In this document: positions 1-8,243 of the stretch, piece by piece
Layout of the letters: every line of letters starts with the position of its first letter
Position numbering within the stretch: the first letter of the stretch is position 1
NCBI RefSeq assembly: GCF_000020125.1
Contig: NC_010681.1
Location: 1,984,001 to 2,048,000, forward strand
Direction of reading: 5' to 3'
Origin: Paraburkholderia phytofirmans PsJN
Lineage (GTDB): Bacteria > Pseudomonadota > Gammaproteobacteria > Burkholderiales > Burkholderiaceae
Length of the DNA stretch: 64,000 nt
The notes under the pieces: model-generated
Told to the model about the DNA's origin: nothing
The model's database searches: none
The model's input: the letters and a program-made list of their open reading frames with translations, nothing else
Program-made: the position numbers and the translations under genes

Positions 1-1248
1 GGTCGGCAGGCCGAGCGTGTCGGCGAATACTTCGTTGGGCAGCGTGCCGCCCAGATTCGGCAGCACGGCGGTCTTCTTGCCGGTGGTCTGTTCGAGCGAG
101 TCGATGGCCCAAGTGACCCACGGATCGTCCGGGTCCAGGCGCGTGGCGGGCGCGCCGCGCTCGACGTCGATCTGCACCTGCGAGAAGCCGTGCGCATCCA
201 GATGCGCGCGCAGATGCCGTTCGAGGTTGTCCCAATCGGTGCCGACCACGAAGCGCAATTGGCAATGCGCGAATGCCGACGACGGAATCGCATTGACCGG
301 GTTCTCAGGGTTGCCGGCCTTGAACGCGAGTATTTCGAAGCTGTTCCAGCCGAACACGCGCTCGGGTGCGGTAAGGCCGGGCTCGCCCCAGTTGTCGTCG
401 ACATCTGGATCGCCCGGGCCGCCGCCTACCGTGATATCGGCGAGCGCGCGGCGCACCGCCTCGGGAATCGGCGGCGGACGCAAACCGTCGACGGCGATCA
501 CGCCGCGCGCGTCGACGAGGCTTGCCAACGCGTTCGCCAGTACCGTGGCCGGGTTGCGCAGCAGGCCGCCCCAATTGCCCGAATGATGCGCGCCGTCGCG
601 CAGATTCAACGACAGCTTGAAATTCACCGAGCCGCGCGAGCCGAGGAACACGGTGGGGCGGCGCGCGGCGAGACGCGGACCGTCCGAGGCGATCAGCACG
701 TCGGCGGCCAGTTCTTCACGGTGCGCGCGGCAGATCTCGTCGAGTCCGGGCGAGCCGGTTTCCTCGCCCATCTCGATCAGCAGCTTCGCGTTGAAGCCGA
801 GCTTGCCGTCGCGCGCGGCCAGCACGCTTGCCAGCGCGGCGAGATTGATGCTGTGCTGGCCTTTGTTGTCGGCGGTGCCGCGGCCGAACCAGCGCTCGCC
901 TTCGATGGTCACGGCCCACGGCGTCAGCGGCGCGCGCCACTGGCTGTCGTAGCCGCGCACCACGTCACCATGGCCGTAGATCAGCACGGTCGGCAGATGG
1001 TCGCCCTCGTGGCGCTCCGCGATCAGGAAAGGTCCGAAGCCGTCCACCGGGTTTGCGACGATGCGCGTGGTGAAGCCGAGGCCTTTAACTTCAGGCGTGA
1101 TCTCATCGGTCAGATACGACAGCAGCGTGGCCGCGCGATCGTCCTCCTGACTTTCGGTGCGAAAACCGACGCGCCGGTTGAGGGTTTCCAGAAAGGCGCC
1201 GGATTCGAAATGGCGGGTGGCGTGCTCGATGGCCTGGGTGCGGCTCAT
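1..1248 (-). CDS. M20 family metallopeptidase (partial, C-terminus cut by window edge)
   Basis: The first 416 residues of a zinc-dependent M20 (ArgE/DapE/CPG2-type) peptidase are present; the frame is open to the window edge. The metal-site motifs are visible in order: YGHGDVV with the ligand His at about residue 93, the GRGTADNKG segment about 35 residues later, and EMGEETGSPG at about 160, which holds the catalytic Glu-Glu pair. The distal part ends in PNLGGTLPNEVFADTLG, typical of the dipeptidase-like branch. It acts as a cytosolic hydrolase of peptide or acyl-amino-acid bonds; the substrate cannot be read from sequence. A LysR regulator is transcribed divergently 232 bp away and may control it (inference). 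Confidence 0.9.
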   Translation of the reverse strand, partial: MSRTQAIEHATRHFESGAFLETLNRRVGFRTESQEDDRAATLLSYLTDEITPEVKGLGFTTRIVANPVDGFGPFLIAERHEGDHLPTVLIYGHGDVVRGYDSQWRAPLTPWAVTIEGERWFGRGTADNKGQHSINLAALASVLAARDGKLGFNAKLLIEMGEETGSPGLDEICRAHREELAADVLIASDGPRLAARRPTVFLGSRGSVNFKLSLNLRDGAHHSGNWGGLLRNPATVLANALASLVDARGVIAVDGLRPPPIPEAVRRALADITVGGGPGDPDVDDNWGEPGLTAPERVFGWNSFEILAFKAGNPENPVNAIPSSAFAHCQLRFVVGTDWDNLERHLRAHLDAHGFSQVQIDVERGAPATRLDPDDPWVTWAIDSLEQTTGKKTAVLPNLGGTLPNEVFADTLGLPT

Positions 1249-1480
1249 GCGTGTCTCCAATGCGGACGAATGTGGGGCGGGCGGCGCGTACTCGTTTGTC
1301 TGATGACGCCCGGAGGCGGCCTGCATCTTCGAACCGATTCTAGGAGGCCGTTTTTTTTGTCACAATGATCGTCTTTCGAAGCTTGCGTTGCCGAAAAGGC
1401 AAAGCTCGCCGCGCGTGCAGAAGGCGTTTGCGGATATCGGCGCGCCGGCGCTGACCGTTGAATGGAATGGGGCATCACAC

Positions 1481-2443
1481 ATGGCACTTTCGCTGCATGG
1501 CATCGCGCTGCGCTATTTCGTCGAAGTTGCGCGCACCGGTTCGCTCAGCGACGCGTCCGCGCGGCTGCACGTCGCCGTGTCGGCGATCAGCCGGCAGGTG
1601 GCGCGGCTCGAAAGCGAGCTCGGCGTCGCGCTATTCGAGCGGCGGCCGCGCGGCATGGCGCTTTCCGAAGCGGGCGAGCGCCTGCTGGCCTACGCGCAGC
1701 GCAGCCTGCTGGAGGCTGAGCATGTGATGAAGGAGATCGGCGGCCTCGAGACCTTGCACGGCAGTATGATCAAGGTGACGAGTTCCGAAGGCTTCGCCGC
1801 CGACTTCCTGCCCACCGCGATGGCGAGCTTCCGGGCTCAGTATCCGGGCATCGACTTCACGCTCTCGGTCATGTCGCCGGGCGAGGCGACCCGCCAGGTG
1901 CGCGACGGCGACGCCGACCTCGCGTTGACCTTCAGCCTCGCGCCGGAAAAGGGCGTCAAAGTCGAGCACACGGAGCGCGCGCCGGTGCTGGCGCTGCTGC
2001 GCGCCGATCATCCGCTGGCCGCGCGCGCGAAGGTGTCGCTCGCCGACTTGCAGCGCTATCCGCTCGTGCTGCCCGAGCCCGGCACGACGATTCGTCAGTT
2101 GATCGACATTACCTGCGCGCTCGAAGGCGTCCTGCTCGAGCCCGAGCTCACCTGCAACAACAGCGGCGCCATGTACCGCTACGCGCAGAAGTCCGGCGCG
2201 ATCATGTTCACGGGTCTGCTGTCCGTGCGTGACCGTTACGCCGGCGATGGTTTTGTCGTGATGCCGCTAACGCATCCGCAGATGCGCCAGCGCAGCATCC
2301 AGGTGCAGACCATGGCGGGGCGTGAGTTGCCACAGTCGGTGAGGGCGTTCCGGGATCATCTGATCGCGGAAATCGCGGGTGCGAAGCCGGTGGATGCGAC
2401 GGCCTCGAAGGCTGCTCGAAAGCGTGGCAGAAGCACGCGCTGA
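1481..2443 (+). CDS. LysR-family transcriptional regulator
   Basis: A 320-residue LTTR. The N-terminal winged helix-turn-helix covers roughly residues 3-62 (FVEVARTGSLSDASARLHVA followed by SRQVARLESELG), and a substrate-binding domain follows from about 90 to 295. An open frame extends 31 codons upstream to 1388, but homology to LTTR N-termini begins at the ATG at 1481, so I use that start although its ribosome site is weak. The protein ends in a basic tail (KAARKRGRSTR). Divergent placement beside the M20 peptidase gene suggests it regulates that gene; this is the usual LTTR arrangement but is unproven here. The effector is unknown. Confidence 0.88.
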   Translation: MALSLHGIALRYFVEVARTGSLSDASARLHVAVSAISRQVARLESELGVALFERRPRGMALSEAGERLLAYAQRSLLEAEHVMKEIGGLETLHGSMIKVTSSEGFAADFLPTAMASFRAQYPGIDFTLSVMSPGEATRQVRDGDADLALTFSLAPEKGVKVEHTERAPVLALLRADHPLAARAKVSLADLQRYPLVLPEPGTTIRQLIDITCALEGVLLEPELTCNNSGAMYRYAQKSGAIMFTGLLSVRDRYAGDGFVVMPLTHPQMRQRSIQVQTMAGRELPQSVRAFRDHLIAEIAGAKPVDATASKAARKRGRSTR

Positions 2444-2784
2444 CAAAGGCAATGCATGCGAAATCCATTCGACGTCCACGCGGCACGACAATGTTTGCGG
2501 CCGGCCATGCACGGCGAGACAACCGGGCGGCACGCGTGCGCTAGCGATCCATCCGCTACGAATTGAAAGGCAAATGTCCCAGCCGGATCGCGAATCACGA
2601 CCTAAACTGTGGTGGACGGGGCGGGCTGAAGGCGCGGACTGCACGGCCGGCAATGCTGCAGTGCAGGCGTCCATGGAGTCCTGTTGAGGACACCAATGGT
2701 AGGATTCAGCCCGAAAAATGGAGAGCGGCGCGCGCTCGGATTCGCGCGCCGTCCACAACAGAGCGATAGGACTCAGGACATCGA
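2444..2784. other. intergenic region with a leader hairpin
   Basis: No convincing gene. The only clear element is a perfect 9-bp inverted repeat (arms 2726-2734 and 2743-2751, 8-nt loop) about 33 nt upstream of the next start codon. It has no T-tract, so it resembles a leader hairpin more than a terminator. Confidence 0.5.
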
Positions 2785-3207
2785 ATGGCGCAACAAAAAA
2801 CAAACCCAAAACTTGAGCAGGCGCTGACGCGCGGGGACCTGGCGATCCGTCAGGCGAATTCGGCGCGGGCCACCGCACTGCTGCGCGCGTTGGGCAAGAT
2901 GATCGTGGACGCGTCGGCGACGATCGGCGTGGAAGCCTTCACCCTGATTCCCGACGGCGACAAAATCTACGATCCGGCCGATGGGCTGTGGCCGCAGGAA
3001 CTGCAGGTCTCTCTCGATGGTCCCGTCGAAGAAGCCGATCCGGACGAAGTGCGCACGGTCCGCCTGATCTCCGACGATCCGGGCACGGTGTTCCGGGTCG
3101 AGTGGCAGCGCGCCGACGGCAAGATCGGGCGTCAGGACGGCGGCCCGTTCGCCACGGTGGCGTTTATCTCCGACGTGGACATTCCGTGGACGGATGACGA
3201 GGACTGA
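2785..3207 (+). CDS. conserved-looking hypothetical protein, acidic C-terminus
   Basis: A 140-residue soluble protein that I do not recognise. It begins with a polar helix rich in Gln, Lys and Ala (about 1-50), has a central beta-rich part, and ends in an acidic stretch (DVDIPWTDDED). No signal peptide, membrane segment or catalytic motif is visible. The start has a plausible ribosome site (AGGAC, 9 nt upstream) and codon use matches the neighbours, so it is very likely expressed. The preceding leader contains a stable hairpin at 2726-2751. It stands alone between a LysR gene and a convergent ABC exporter operon, so context gives no function. Confidence 0.75.
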   Translation: MAQQKTNPKLEQALTRGDLAIRQANSARATALLRALGKMIVDASATIGVEAFTLIPDGDKIYDPADGLWPQELQVSLDGPVEEADPDEVRTVRLISDDPGTVFRVEWQRADGKIGRQDGGPFATVAFISDVDIPWTDDED

Positions 3208-3293
3208 GCGAGCCCGGCTCGCGGCAGGCGCTGATGTTTCGTCGAGCGAGGCGATCAGCGCCTGTGGTGCGTTATGGTCGACGGCCGGGAAAC

Positions 3294-4121
3294 CTACTTC
3301 ATCATCCGGCGGCGAAACAGAATCGCCGACACGATAAACCCGCCGAGCGCATACGCGGCCAGCACGGCCACATGCAACAGCGCATTGTCGACGGGCCGAC
3401 CGAGCATGGCCGGCCGCATCAAGTCGACGGCATGCGCCAGCGGCAGCAACTGCGTGGCGCCTCGCGCCACGGCAGGCAGTTGCGAGACCGGAAAGAACAC
3501 GCCGGATAGCAACAGCATCGGCGTCAACACCAGCGTCTGGTAAAACATGAAGAAGTCGTACGAAGGCGCGAGCGCCGTCACGACCATCGCGATGCTCGCG
3601 AACGCGAGCCCGGTCAGCACGATGACCGGCAGCGCCAGCAGCATCGACGGAAAATTAGCGTAGCCCAGAGCGCCCGCCACCAGCATGATCGCCGCGCCTG
3701 AGAGCACTGACTTGCTGGCTGCCCAGATCACTTCGCCGAGCACGATGTCGCCGAGCGTGAGCGGCGTATGCATGATCGCTTCCCACGTGCGCTGCACGTG
3801 CATGCGCGAGAAGCCCGAATACATCGACTCGAAACTCGCCGACATCATCACGCTCGAAGCCACCGTGCCCGCCGCGAGAAACGCGATATACGACACGCCG
3901 TCGACATGGCCGACCATCAGCCCCAGCCCGAAGCCGAGGCCGAACAGATAGATCATCGGGTCGGCCAGGTTGCCGAACATCGAGGCGATCGCGAGTTTCT
4001 TCCACACCAGATAGTTGCGGCGCCACACGGCGATCCAGTTCGTCGCGTTCGCGGGAGAGGCGGCGAAGGCTTCCTGTTTCGATGGCGTATCGCCCGGGGT
4101 TTCGTAAGTGCGTGCGTCCAT
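3294..4121 (-). CDS. ABC-2 type exporter permease, NodJ-like
   Basis: A 275-residue inner-membrane permease with about six hydrophobic segments between residues 40 and 270, the ABC2_membrane architecture of the NodJ/DrrB group. The amphipathic region [18 protein letters not shown] ([17 protein letters not shown]) in the middle and the basic end RRRMMK are characteristic. The open frame continues 31 codons upstream, but the added residues are Arg/Thr-rich with no family resemblance, so the ATG at 4121 is used. It lies 102 bp downstream of its ATPase partner in the same operon. Despite the Nod name, such pairs occur in many non-nodulating Burkholderia, so the substrate should be treated as unknown. 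Confidence 0.88.
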   Translation of the reverse strand: MDARTYETPGDTPSKQEAFAASPANATNWIAVWRRNYLVWKKLAIASMFGNLADPMIYLFGLGFGLGLMVGHVDGVSYIAFLAAGTVASSVMMSASFESMYSGFSRMHVQRTWEAIMHTPLTLGDIVLGEVIWAASKSVLSGAAIMLVAGALGYANFPSMLLALPVIVLTGLAFASIAMVVTALAPSYDFFMFYQTLVLTPMLLLSGVFFPVSQLPAVARGATQLLPLAHAVDLMRPAMLGRPVDNALLHVAVLAAYALGGFIVSAILFRRRMMK

Positions 4122-4223
4122 TGCGTGTCTCGTGCGTCTCGTGCGTGTCCCTGCGTGATTTCCGTCAGGGCGTCGTTGTCGTTGCAGCGCGTCGCGTGCG
4201 ATGCCGGTCTCCACCGATGCGCT

Positions 4224-5138
4224 CTAGTCCTGCATCTCGCGGCCCGTGAGCCGCAGGAACACATCCTCCAGATTCGCCGGTCGATGCAGATAGCGCAGAT
4301 CCGCGCGCTGCTTGAGCCGCGCGTGCACCGGCTGCGCGTCGTTGACGTAGCAGAACAGCGTCTCGCCGCTGATCTCGGTGCGCTCGACGAGCGGCGCCAG
4401 TTCATCGCGCAACGCCACCGGATCGGGTCCGAAGATCTCGATTACATCGCAACCGATCTCGGAGGCGATCAACGCGCTCGGCGCGCCTTCGGCGATCTTG
4501 CGCCCTTCTTCGATCACGCACAGCCGGTGGCAGAGGCGTTCGGCTTCTTCCATGAAGTGCGTGGTCAGCAAAATGGTCTTGCCGCGCGCGAGCAGCGAGC
4601 GCAGCCGCTCCCAGATCAGATGGCGCGCCTGCGGGTCGAGACCGGTGGTCGGTTCGTCCATGATCAGCACGTCGGGATCGTTGACGAGCGCGCGCGCCAG
4701 CGTGAGGCGCCGCTTCATGCCCCCGGACAGCTCGCTCACGCGCGCGTCCGCCTTGCTCTCCAGACGCGCGAATTCGAGCAGCGACGGCACCATGGCGCGG
4801 CATTGCGCGGCGCTCAAGCCGAAGTAGCGGCCGAACACCAGCAGGTTCTCGCGCACCGTGAAATCGGGATCGAGATTGTCGAACTGCGGCACCACGCCAA
4901 CGCGCGCCCGCGCCACGCGCGCGCGGCCTGGGATCGGCTCGCCGCACAGACGGATCGTGCCCGCATCCGGCGCCGCGATGCCGAGCAGCATGCGCAGCGT
5001 GGTGGTCTTGCCCGCGCCATTGGGGCCGAGCAGGCCGAAGCACTCGCCGGCGTTGACATGAAACGACAGTCCATCGACGACCGTTTTTTCGCCGTAGCTT
5101 TTTTTGACCTGATGAAATTCGATGGCGGCTTCGGGCAT
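4224..5138 (-). CDS. ABC exporter ATP-binding subunit, NodI-like
   Basis: A 304-residue ATPase of the NodI/DrrA family. The Walker A motif GPNGAGKTT lies near residue 38, the signature LSGGMKRR near 137, and Walker [14 protein letters not shown] near 158, followed by the H-loop histidine in LLTTHFMEE. The last about 80 residues form the family's C-terminal extension. It drives export through the NodJ-like permease encoded just downstream, on the cytoplasmic face of the inner membrane. It is first in a two-gene minus-strand operon. A short 11-bp-period direct repeat lies upstream at 5316-5349 and could be regulatory. Confidence 0.92.
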   Translation of the reverse strand: MPEAAIEFHQVKKSYGEKTVVDGLSFHVNAGECFGLLGPNGAGKTTTLRMLLGIAAPDAGTIRLCGEPIPGRARVARARVGVVPQFDNLDPDFTVRENLLVFGRYFGLSAAQCRAMVPSLLEFARLESKADARVSELSGGMKRRLTLARALVNDPDVLIMDEPTTGLDPQARHLIWERLRSLLARGKTILLTTHFMEEAERLCHRLCVIEEGRKIAEGAPSALIASEIGCDVIEIFGPDPVALRDELAPLVERTEISGETLFCYVNDAQPVHARLKQRADLRYLHRPANLEDVFLRLTGREMQD

Positions 5139-5447
5139 GGATCGAACGAGTCTCCAGGGAAAGGCGTGAATGACCTGAGTGGCCGGTTGCGGCGGCCTAT
5201 TCTAGGGCATCGGCGCGACATTGTTGGTTTGCCCCGACAATCCGAAGCGGGTTTCTTGCACTGCGGCATCGGCCTGCGGAGCCTCTCCAGGCGGCGCGTG
5301 CACCTGTTTATGGTGCGGTTAGAGGGCGGTTAGAGGGCGGTCAAGGGCGCTCGGCGCACAGTTAGCGTTTTCCATCCCTTGCAACCTGAATTGCGGCGCA
5401 CCATGATTAATTGAGAATCGCGCGTCCCGCGCGAAGGGAGAAAAATC
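5139..5447. other. divergent intergenic region nodI-like / usp
   Basis: Gene-free region between a minus-strand ABC operon and the plus-strand universal stress protein gene. It should hold both promoters. The only structure I see is a short tandem repeat (5316-5349) of period 11 bp. Confidence 0.5.
5316..5349. repeat. short tandem repeat, period 11 bp, three copies
   Basis: The unit CGGTTAGAGGG occurs at 5316-5326 and 5327-5337 and is followed by a diverged third copy beginning CGGTCAAGGG at 5338. The period is about one helical turn. Confidence 0.7.
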
Positions 5448-5912
5448 ATGGCGAGCTACCAGAAAATCCTGCTGTGCTACGACGGCTCGCGCGAAGGCCG
5501 CAAAGCACTACGTTGCGGCGCCGACCTGGCGTTGGATCTGAAAGCGGAAACGCATTTGCTGTCGGTGGTCGACATGCGTTCGAGCATTGCGCAAAGCGCG
5601 GGCCTGCTGACCGACGTGGCCTGCGGCAGTTTCGAAAAGACCGCGCGCGATATTCTGCAGGAAGGCGTGGACTGGCTCACGGAGCGAGGCGTGACAGCAC
5701 AGGGGCATTTCGCATTTGGCCATCCGATCGATGAGATCGCCAACCTCGCCAATGAACTGCATGTCGATCTGGTAGTGGTCGGCCACCGGTGCCGCACGGG
5801 TTTGTCACGATGGTGGATGGGCGCGGGCAATACGCCGCTGCTCGACCGTGTTTCGTGCAGCATTCTGGTGGCGTGTTCTTCGGCGCAGGAGCAGCAGCAA
5901 GCGGCGGCTTGA
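5448..5912 (+). CDS. universal stress protein, UspA family
   Basis: A 154-residue cytosolic Usp-fold protein. The N-terminal beta strand and loop KILLCYDGSREGRKAL (residues 5-20) and the C-terminal VVVGHRCRTGLSRWWMGAG match the family. The nucleotide loop of ATP-binding members is G-2x-G-9x-G-(S/T); here the second Gly is Cys (GHRC) and the last position is GN, so ATP binding may be weakened or lost. A clear ribosome site (AAGGGAG) precedes the ATG. It is monocistronic. The C-terminus ends in a Gln/Ala run. Family members help survival under starvation or stress; the specific role here is not inferable. Confidence 0.92.
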   Translation: MASYQKILLCYDGSREGRKALRCGADLALDLKAETHLLSVVDMRSSIAQSAGLLTDVACGSFEKTARDILQEGVDWLTERGVTAQGHFAFGHPIDEIANLANELHVDLVVVGHRCRTGLSRWWMGAGNTPLLDRVSCSILVACSSAQEQQQAAA

Positions 5913-6071
5913 GGCGTATGTCGGTCACCGAGGCCGGGTGGTCGACTGGCGGCCGGGTAATCCGGCCGCACCTACCTGGTGGCCGCGACGTCATAACGAA
6001 GTCGCTGCACGACTCGCTGAACAATTGGCGCGACCGAAGGATCCGCGCCAAACAAAGCCGACCTGCCGCGA

Positions 6072-6734
6072 TCACTCGTTCAGGTTGACCGCTGCCAGCT
6101 TCCAGGTGAATACACCCTCGCGCTGAAAGATCGCCGAGTAACGCGCGTCGCCGGCGCCATGTTGGTACGTGACGACGAATTCGTTGAGGCCGCGATAGCC
6201 CGCCGTGGTCTGCGGCGGCTGCGGGGGCGTGGCGTCGGCATTTCCATTCGCCGCGTTGCCGGCAGGCGGCGCAGCCGGTGCGGCTGCTGTCGCGGCGGCG
6301 TCCGGCGGATTGCTCGCGGCCGGCGGCGCGGGCGGCCGCTCACCCGGATCGCCGCGCGGCGGCATGCCGTTCAGCAAGGCCGCGACGCCGTCCGGAGTGG
6401 CATACGCATCCACGAGCGGACCGATCAATGCGACGCCGATCATCGCGCCAATGGCGGCCAATGGATTGCCGTTGCTATGCGCGCCAAGCCGGCGTGTCAG
6501 CAGGCCGGCGACCTGTTCCTTCAGGCTCTCGCGCAACGCAGGGAAGTCGACGTACTGATTGACCGTCTGCGCGTTGCGCGCATCGGCCGCGCGTTTGAGA
6601 TTGTTCAGCGCGATGTACGGTGACGCGTAAGCAAACCCCAGTGCGGCGATCACCACGATCACGACTAGCGTGACGATCAGCGGCTTTGTGGCGCTGCCTC
6701 TGCTGCCGCGTTGGCTACGTTTCGGAACTGCCAT
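6072..6734 (-). CDS. DUF2939 family membrane-anchored protein
   Basis: A 220-residue protein with a basic cytoplasmic N-terminus (SQRGSRGS), one transmembrane helix at about residues 18-38, and a periplasmic domain beginning YIALNNLKRAADARNA, the characteristic DUF2939 start. A Pro/Ala-rich low-complexity linker (about 128-172) separates it from a C-terminal part with YSAIFQREGVFTWKLAAV. The function of DUF2939 is unknown. The gene stands alone between the universal stress protein gene (convergent) and the lexA-linked small gene. Confidence 0.82.
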   Translation of the reverse strand: MAVPKRSQRGSRGSATKPLIVTLVVIVVIAALGFAYASPYIALNNLKRAADARNAQTVNQYVDFPALRESLKEQVAGLLTRRLGAHSNGNPLAAIGAMIGVALIGPLVDAYATPDGVAALLNGMPPRGDPGERPPAPPAASNPPDAAATAAAPAAPPAGNAANGNADATPPQPPQTTAGYRGLNEFVVTYQHGAGDARYSAIFQREGVFTWKLAAVNLNE

Positions 6735-6840
6735 CGAGTGGGACTCTCCATCAGGTGTGATCTAACGTGGACCGCGGCCACGCGAAAACGATCCCACGCA
6801 ATGCAATCTCTCGCCGCCCCGTTCTAGAACCGCCTGGACA

Positions 6841-7185
6841 TCAAGACTCAAACACCGCGCCGTGCACGTTCGCTTCATCGGCGATGCAGCGGTCGATCAT
6901 GCGGCAAACCGCGTCCATTGTGCCGACCATGATGAGACGCGACGGCCCGTGATAGACCCGCACCGGTGCGCGACGCGCCGGTTCGGCCGTATTCAAACCC
7001 GAATTCAACGACACGCGGGCAAACGCCGGCAACGACGACGGCAAGCTCGACGCGGCCTCGGGCGAGTCGAACAGCGACGGCGTGCTGAGCGTGGCCGACT
7101 CGATCAACGAGCAGGGCACCAGCTTGCGAAGATGGCGCAGACGACCGAACTGGCGAAAGGGCAGCAGGCGGGCAAGACGTTCCAT
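6841..7185 (-). CDS. small hypothetical protein downstream of lexA
   Basis: A 114-residue protein I do not recognise. The start is set at the ATG at 7185 because it has a good ribosome site (GGAG, complement 7192-7195, 6-nt spacing); in-frame ATGs further upstream lie inside a repeated sequence. The N-terminus is basic (MERLARLLPFRQFGRLRHLRK), the middle is Ser/Pro-rich, and the C-terminus PVRVYHGPSRLIMVGTMDA with CRMIDRCIADE looks folded. It begins 95 nt after the lexA stop on the same strand with no terminator between, so it may be co-transcribed with lexA and SOS-controlled (inference). Confidence 0.6.
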   Translation of the reverse strand: MERLARLLPFRQFGRLRHLRKLVPCSLIESATLSTPSLFDSPEAASSLPSSLPAFARVSLNSGLNTAEPARRAPVRVYHGPSRLIMVGTMDAVCRMIDRCIADEANVHGAVFES

Positions 7186-7200
7186 GAGACTCTCCAGACG

Positions 7201-7250
7201 ATGCGACATTGATGCGACGCGAATGCAACATTGATGCGACATTGACGCGG
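7201..7250. repeat. direct repeats between lexA and the downstream gene
   Basis: The 18-bp unit ATGCRACATTGATGCGAC occurs at 7201-7218 and 7223-7240, and a third, diverged copy overlaps the end of the second (7234-7250). The array lies immediately upstream of the ribosome site of the lexA-linked small gene. Confidence 0.75.
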
Positions 7251-7279
7251 CTTTTTATTCTGTCGAACGGGCAAGCGGC

Positions 7280-7930
7280 TTAGAACTCGCCGGGGCGAAT
7301 GAGCCCCACGGCGATGCCCTCCAGCGCGAATTCCGCACTGCCGGTTTCAACGAAGATGTTTTCGTAATCGGGGTTCTCGGCGATCAGTTCGAGCCCGTTC
7401 GGCCGGCGCTTCAGGCGCTTGACCGTGACGTCGTCGCCGAGCCGGGCAATGATGATCTGGCCGTCTTTCGCTTCGCTGCGCTTTTGCACCGCGAGCAGGT
7501 CGCCGTCGAAGATGCCCGCGTCGCGCATGGACAGCCCGCGCACTTTCAGGAGGTAATCCGGCTTGCTCGAGAACAGCGCCGGGTCGCAGGCGTAGTGCTG
7601 CGAGATATGTTCCTGCGCGAGGATCGGGCTGCCGGCGGCGACGCGCCCGATCAGCGGCAGCGACAGTTGCATGATGCTGGCGTGCGGCAGGGTGAACTGG
7701 TGCGGCGAGTCTTCCGGACCGGCCAGCAGGCGAATGCCGCGCGATGCGCCGGCCGCGAGTTCGATCACGCCCTTGCGAGCGAGCGCGCGCAGATGTTCTT
7801 CTGCGGAGTTGGCCGAGCTGAAACCCAGTTCGGCGGCGATCTCCGCGCGGGTGGGCGGAAAGCCGGTGCGTTCGATAGCCCTGCGGATCAGATCGAAAAC
7901 CTGCTGCTGTCGTGCGGTGAGTTTGGTCAT
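7280..7930 (-). CDS. lexA: LexA repressor, SOS regulator
   Basis: A 216-residue LexA. The N-terminal winged helix (residues 1-70) has [24 protein letters not shown]. The autocleavage site Ala99-Gly100 lies in GRVAAGSP, the nucleophile Ser134 in [10 protein letters not shown], and the general base Lys171 in [10 protein letters not shown]. RecA-stimulated self-cleavage derepresses SOS genes. The frame is open 20 codons further upstream, but that stretch runs through the SOS boxes, so the ATG at 7930 is correct. Two CTGT-N8-ACAG boxes lie just upstream, indicating autorepression. A small gene follows in the same direction; the sulfate operon is divergent. Confidence 0.97.
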   Translation of the reverse strand: MTKLTARQQQVFDLIRRAIERTGFPPTRAEIAAELGFSSANSAEEHLRALARKGVIELAAGASRGIRLLAGPEDSPHQFTLPHASIMQLSLPLIGRVAAGSPILAQEHISQHYACDPALFSSKPDYLLKVRGLSMRDAGIFDGDLLAVQKRSEAKDGQIIIARLGDDVTVKRLKRRPNGLELIAENPDYENIFVETGSAEFALEGIAVGLIRPGEF

Positions 7931-7937
7931 GGCGCCA

Positions 7938-7973
7938 CTGTATGTATGAACAGGTGACTGTATTTTTATACAG
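7938..7973 (-). promoter_or_regulatory. two tandem LexA (SOS) boxes
   Basis: CTGTATGTATGAACAG at 7938-7953 and CTGTATTTTTATACAG at 7958-7973 both fit the CTGT-N8-ACAG LexA consensus. Their centres are 20 bp apart, so two dimers would sit on the same DNA face, 8-43 bp upstream of the lexA start. Confidence 0.92.
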
Positions 7974-8243
7974 TATTCGGCGCAATTCAAGCTTTACTTT
8001 AAGTTCGGGGTGAAGGGTGGCGTTCCAGCGTCGTCGAGCGATGTTCCAGCACCCGTTTTCGTGCCGCAACGCCTTATCCAGCTGCTGTTACCACTTTTGA
8101 GTATTAAAAAATGAAGAAACATTATTTTTAATGATGAAAGCCCTTCGATAGACTGGCCTCCAGTTGGCGCTCATGTGCACGTGACCGCGACGTAAAAGAA
8201 CACCACACGCTGTTTCAGCGGACACAACGCGGAGAAAGTCGAT
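7974..8243. promoter_or_regulatory. divergent control region lexA / sulfate operon
   Basis: The rest of the lexA-sbp intergenic region. An AT-rich segment (about 8098-8145, TTAAAAAATGAAG and ATTATTTTTAATG) resembles the AT-rich upstream sites used by CysB-type activators, but I cannot define a CysB box by eye. A GGAGAAAG ribosome site precedes the sbp ATG. Confidence 0.45.

Noticed and set aside
190..1368. 392-codon plus-strand open frame overlapping the M20 peptidase
   Set aside because: Shadow of the minus-strand peptidase gene; Arg/Ala-rich composition, no motif and no ribosome site.
3294..5138. NodI/NodJ as evidence of a nodulation locus
   Set aside because: Family naming only; no nod, nif or nodD genes nearby, and such pairs are common outside symbionts.
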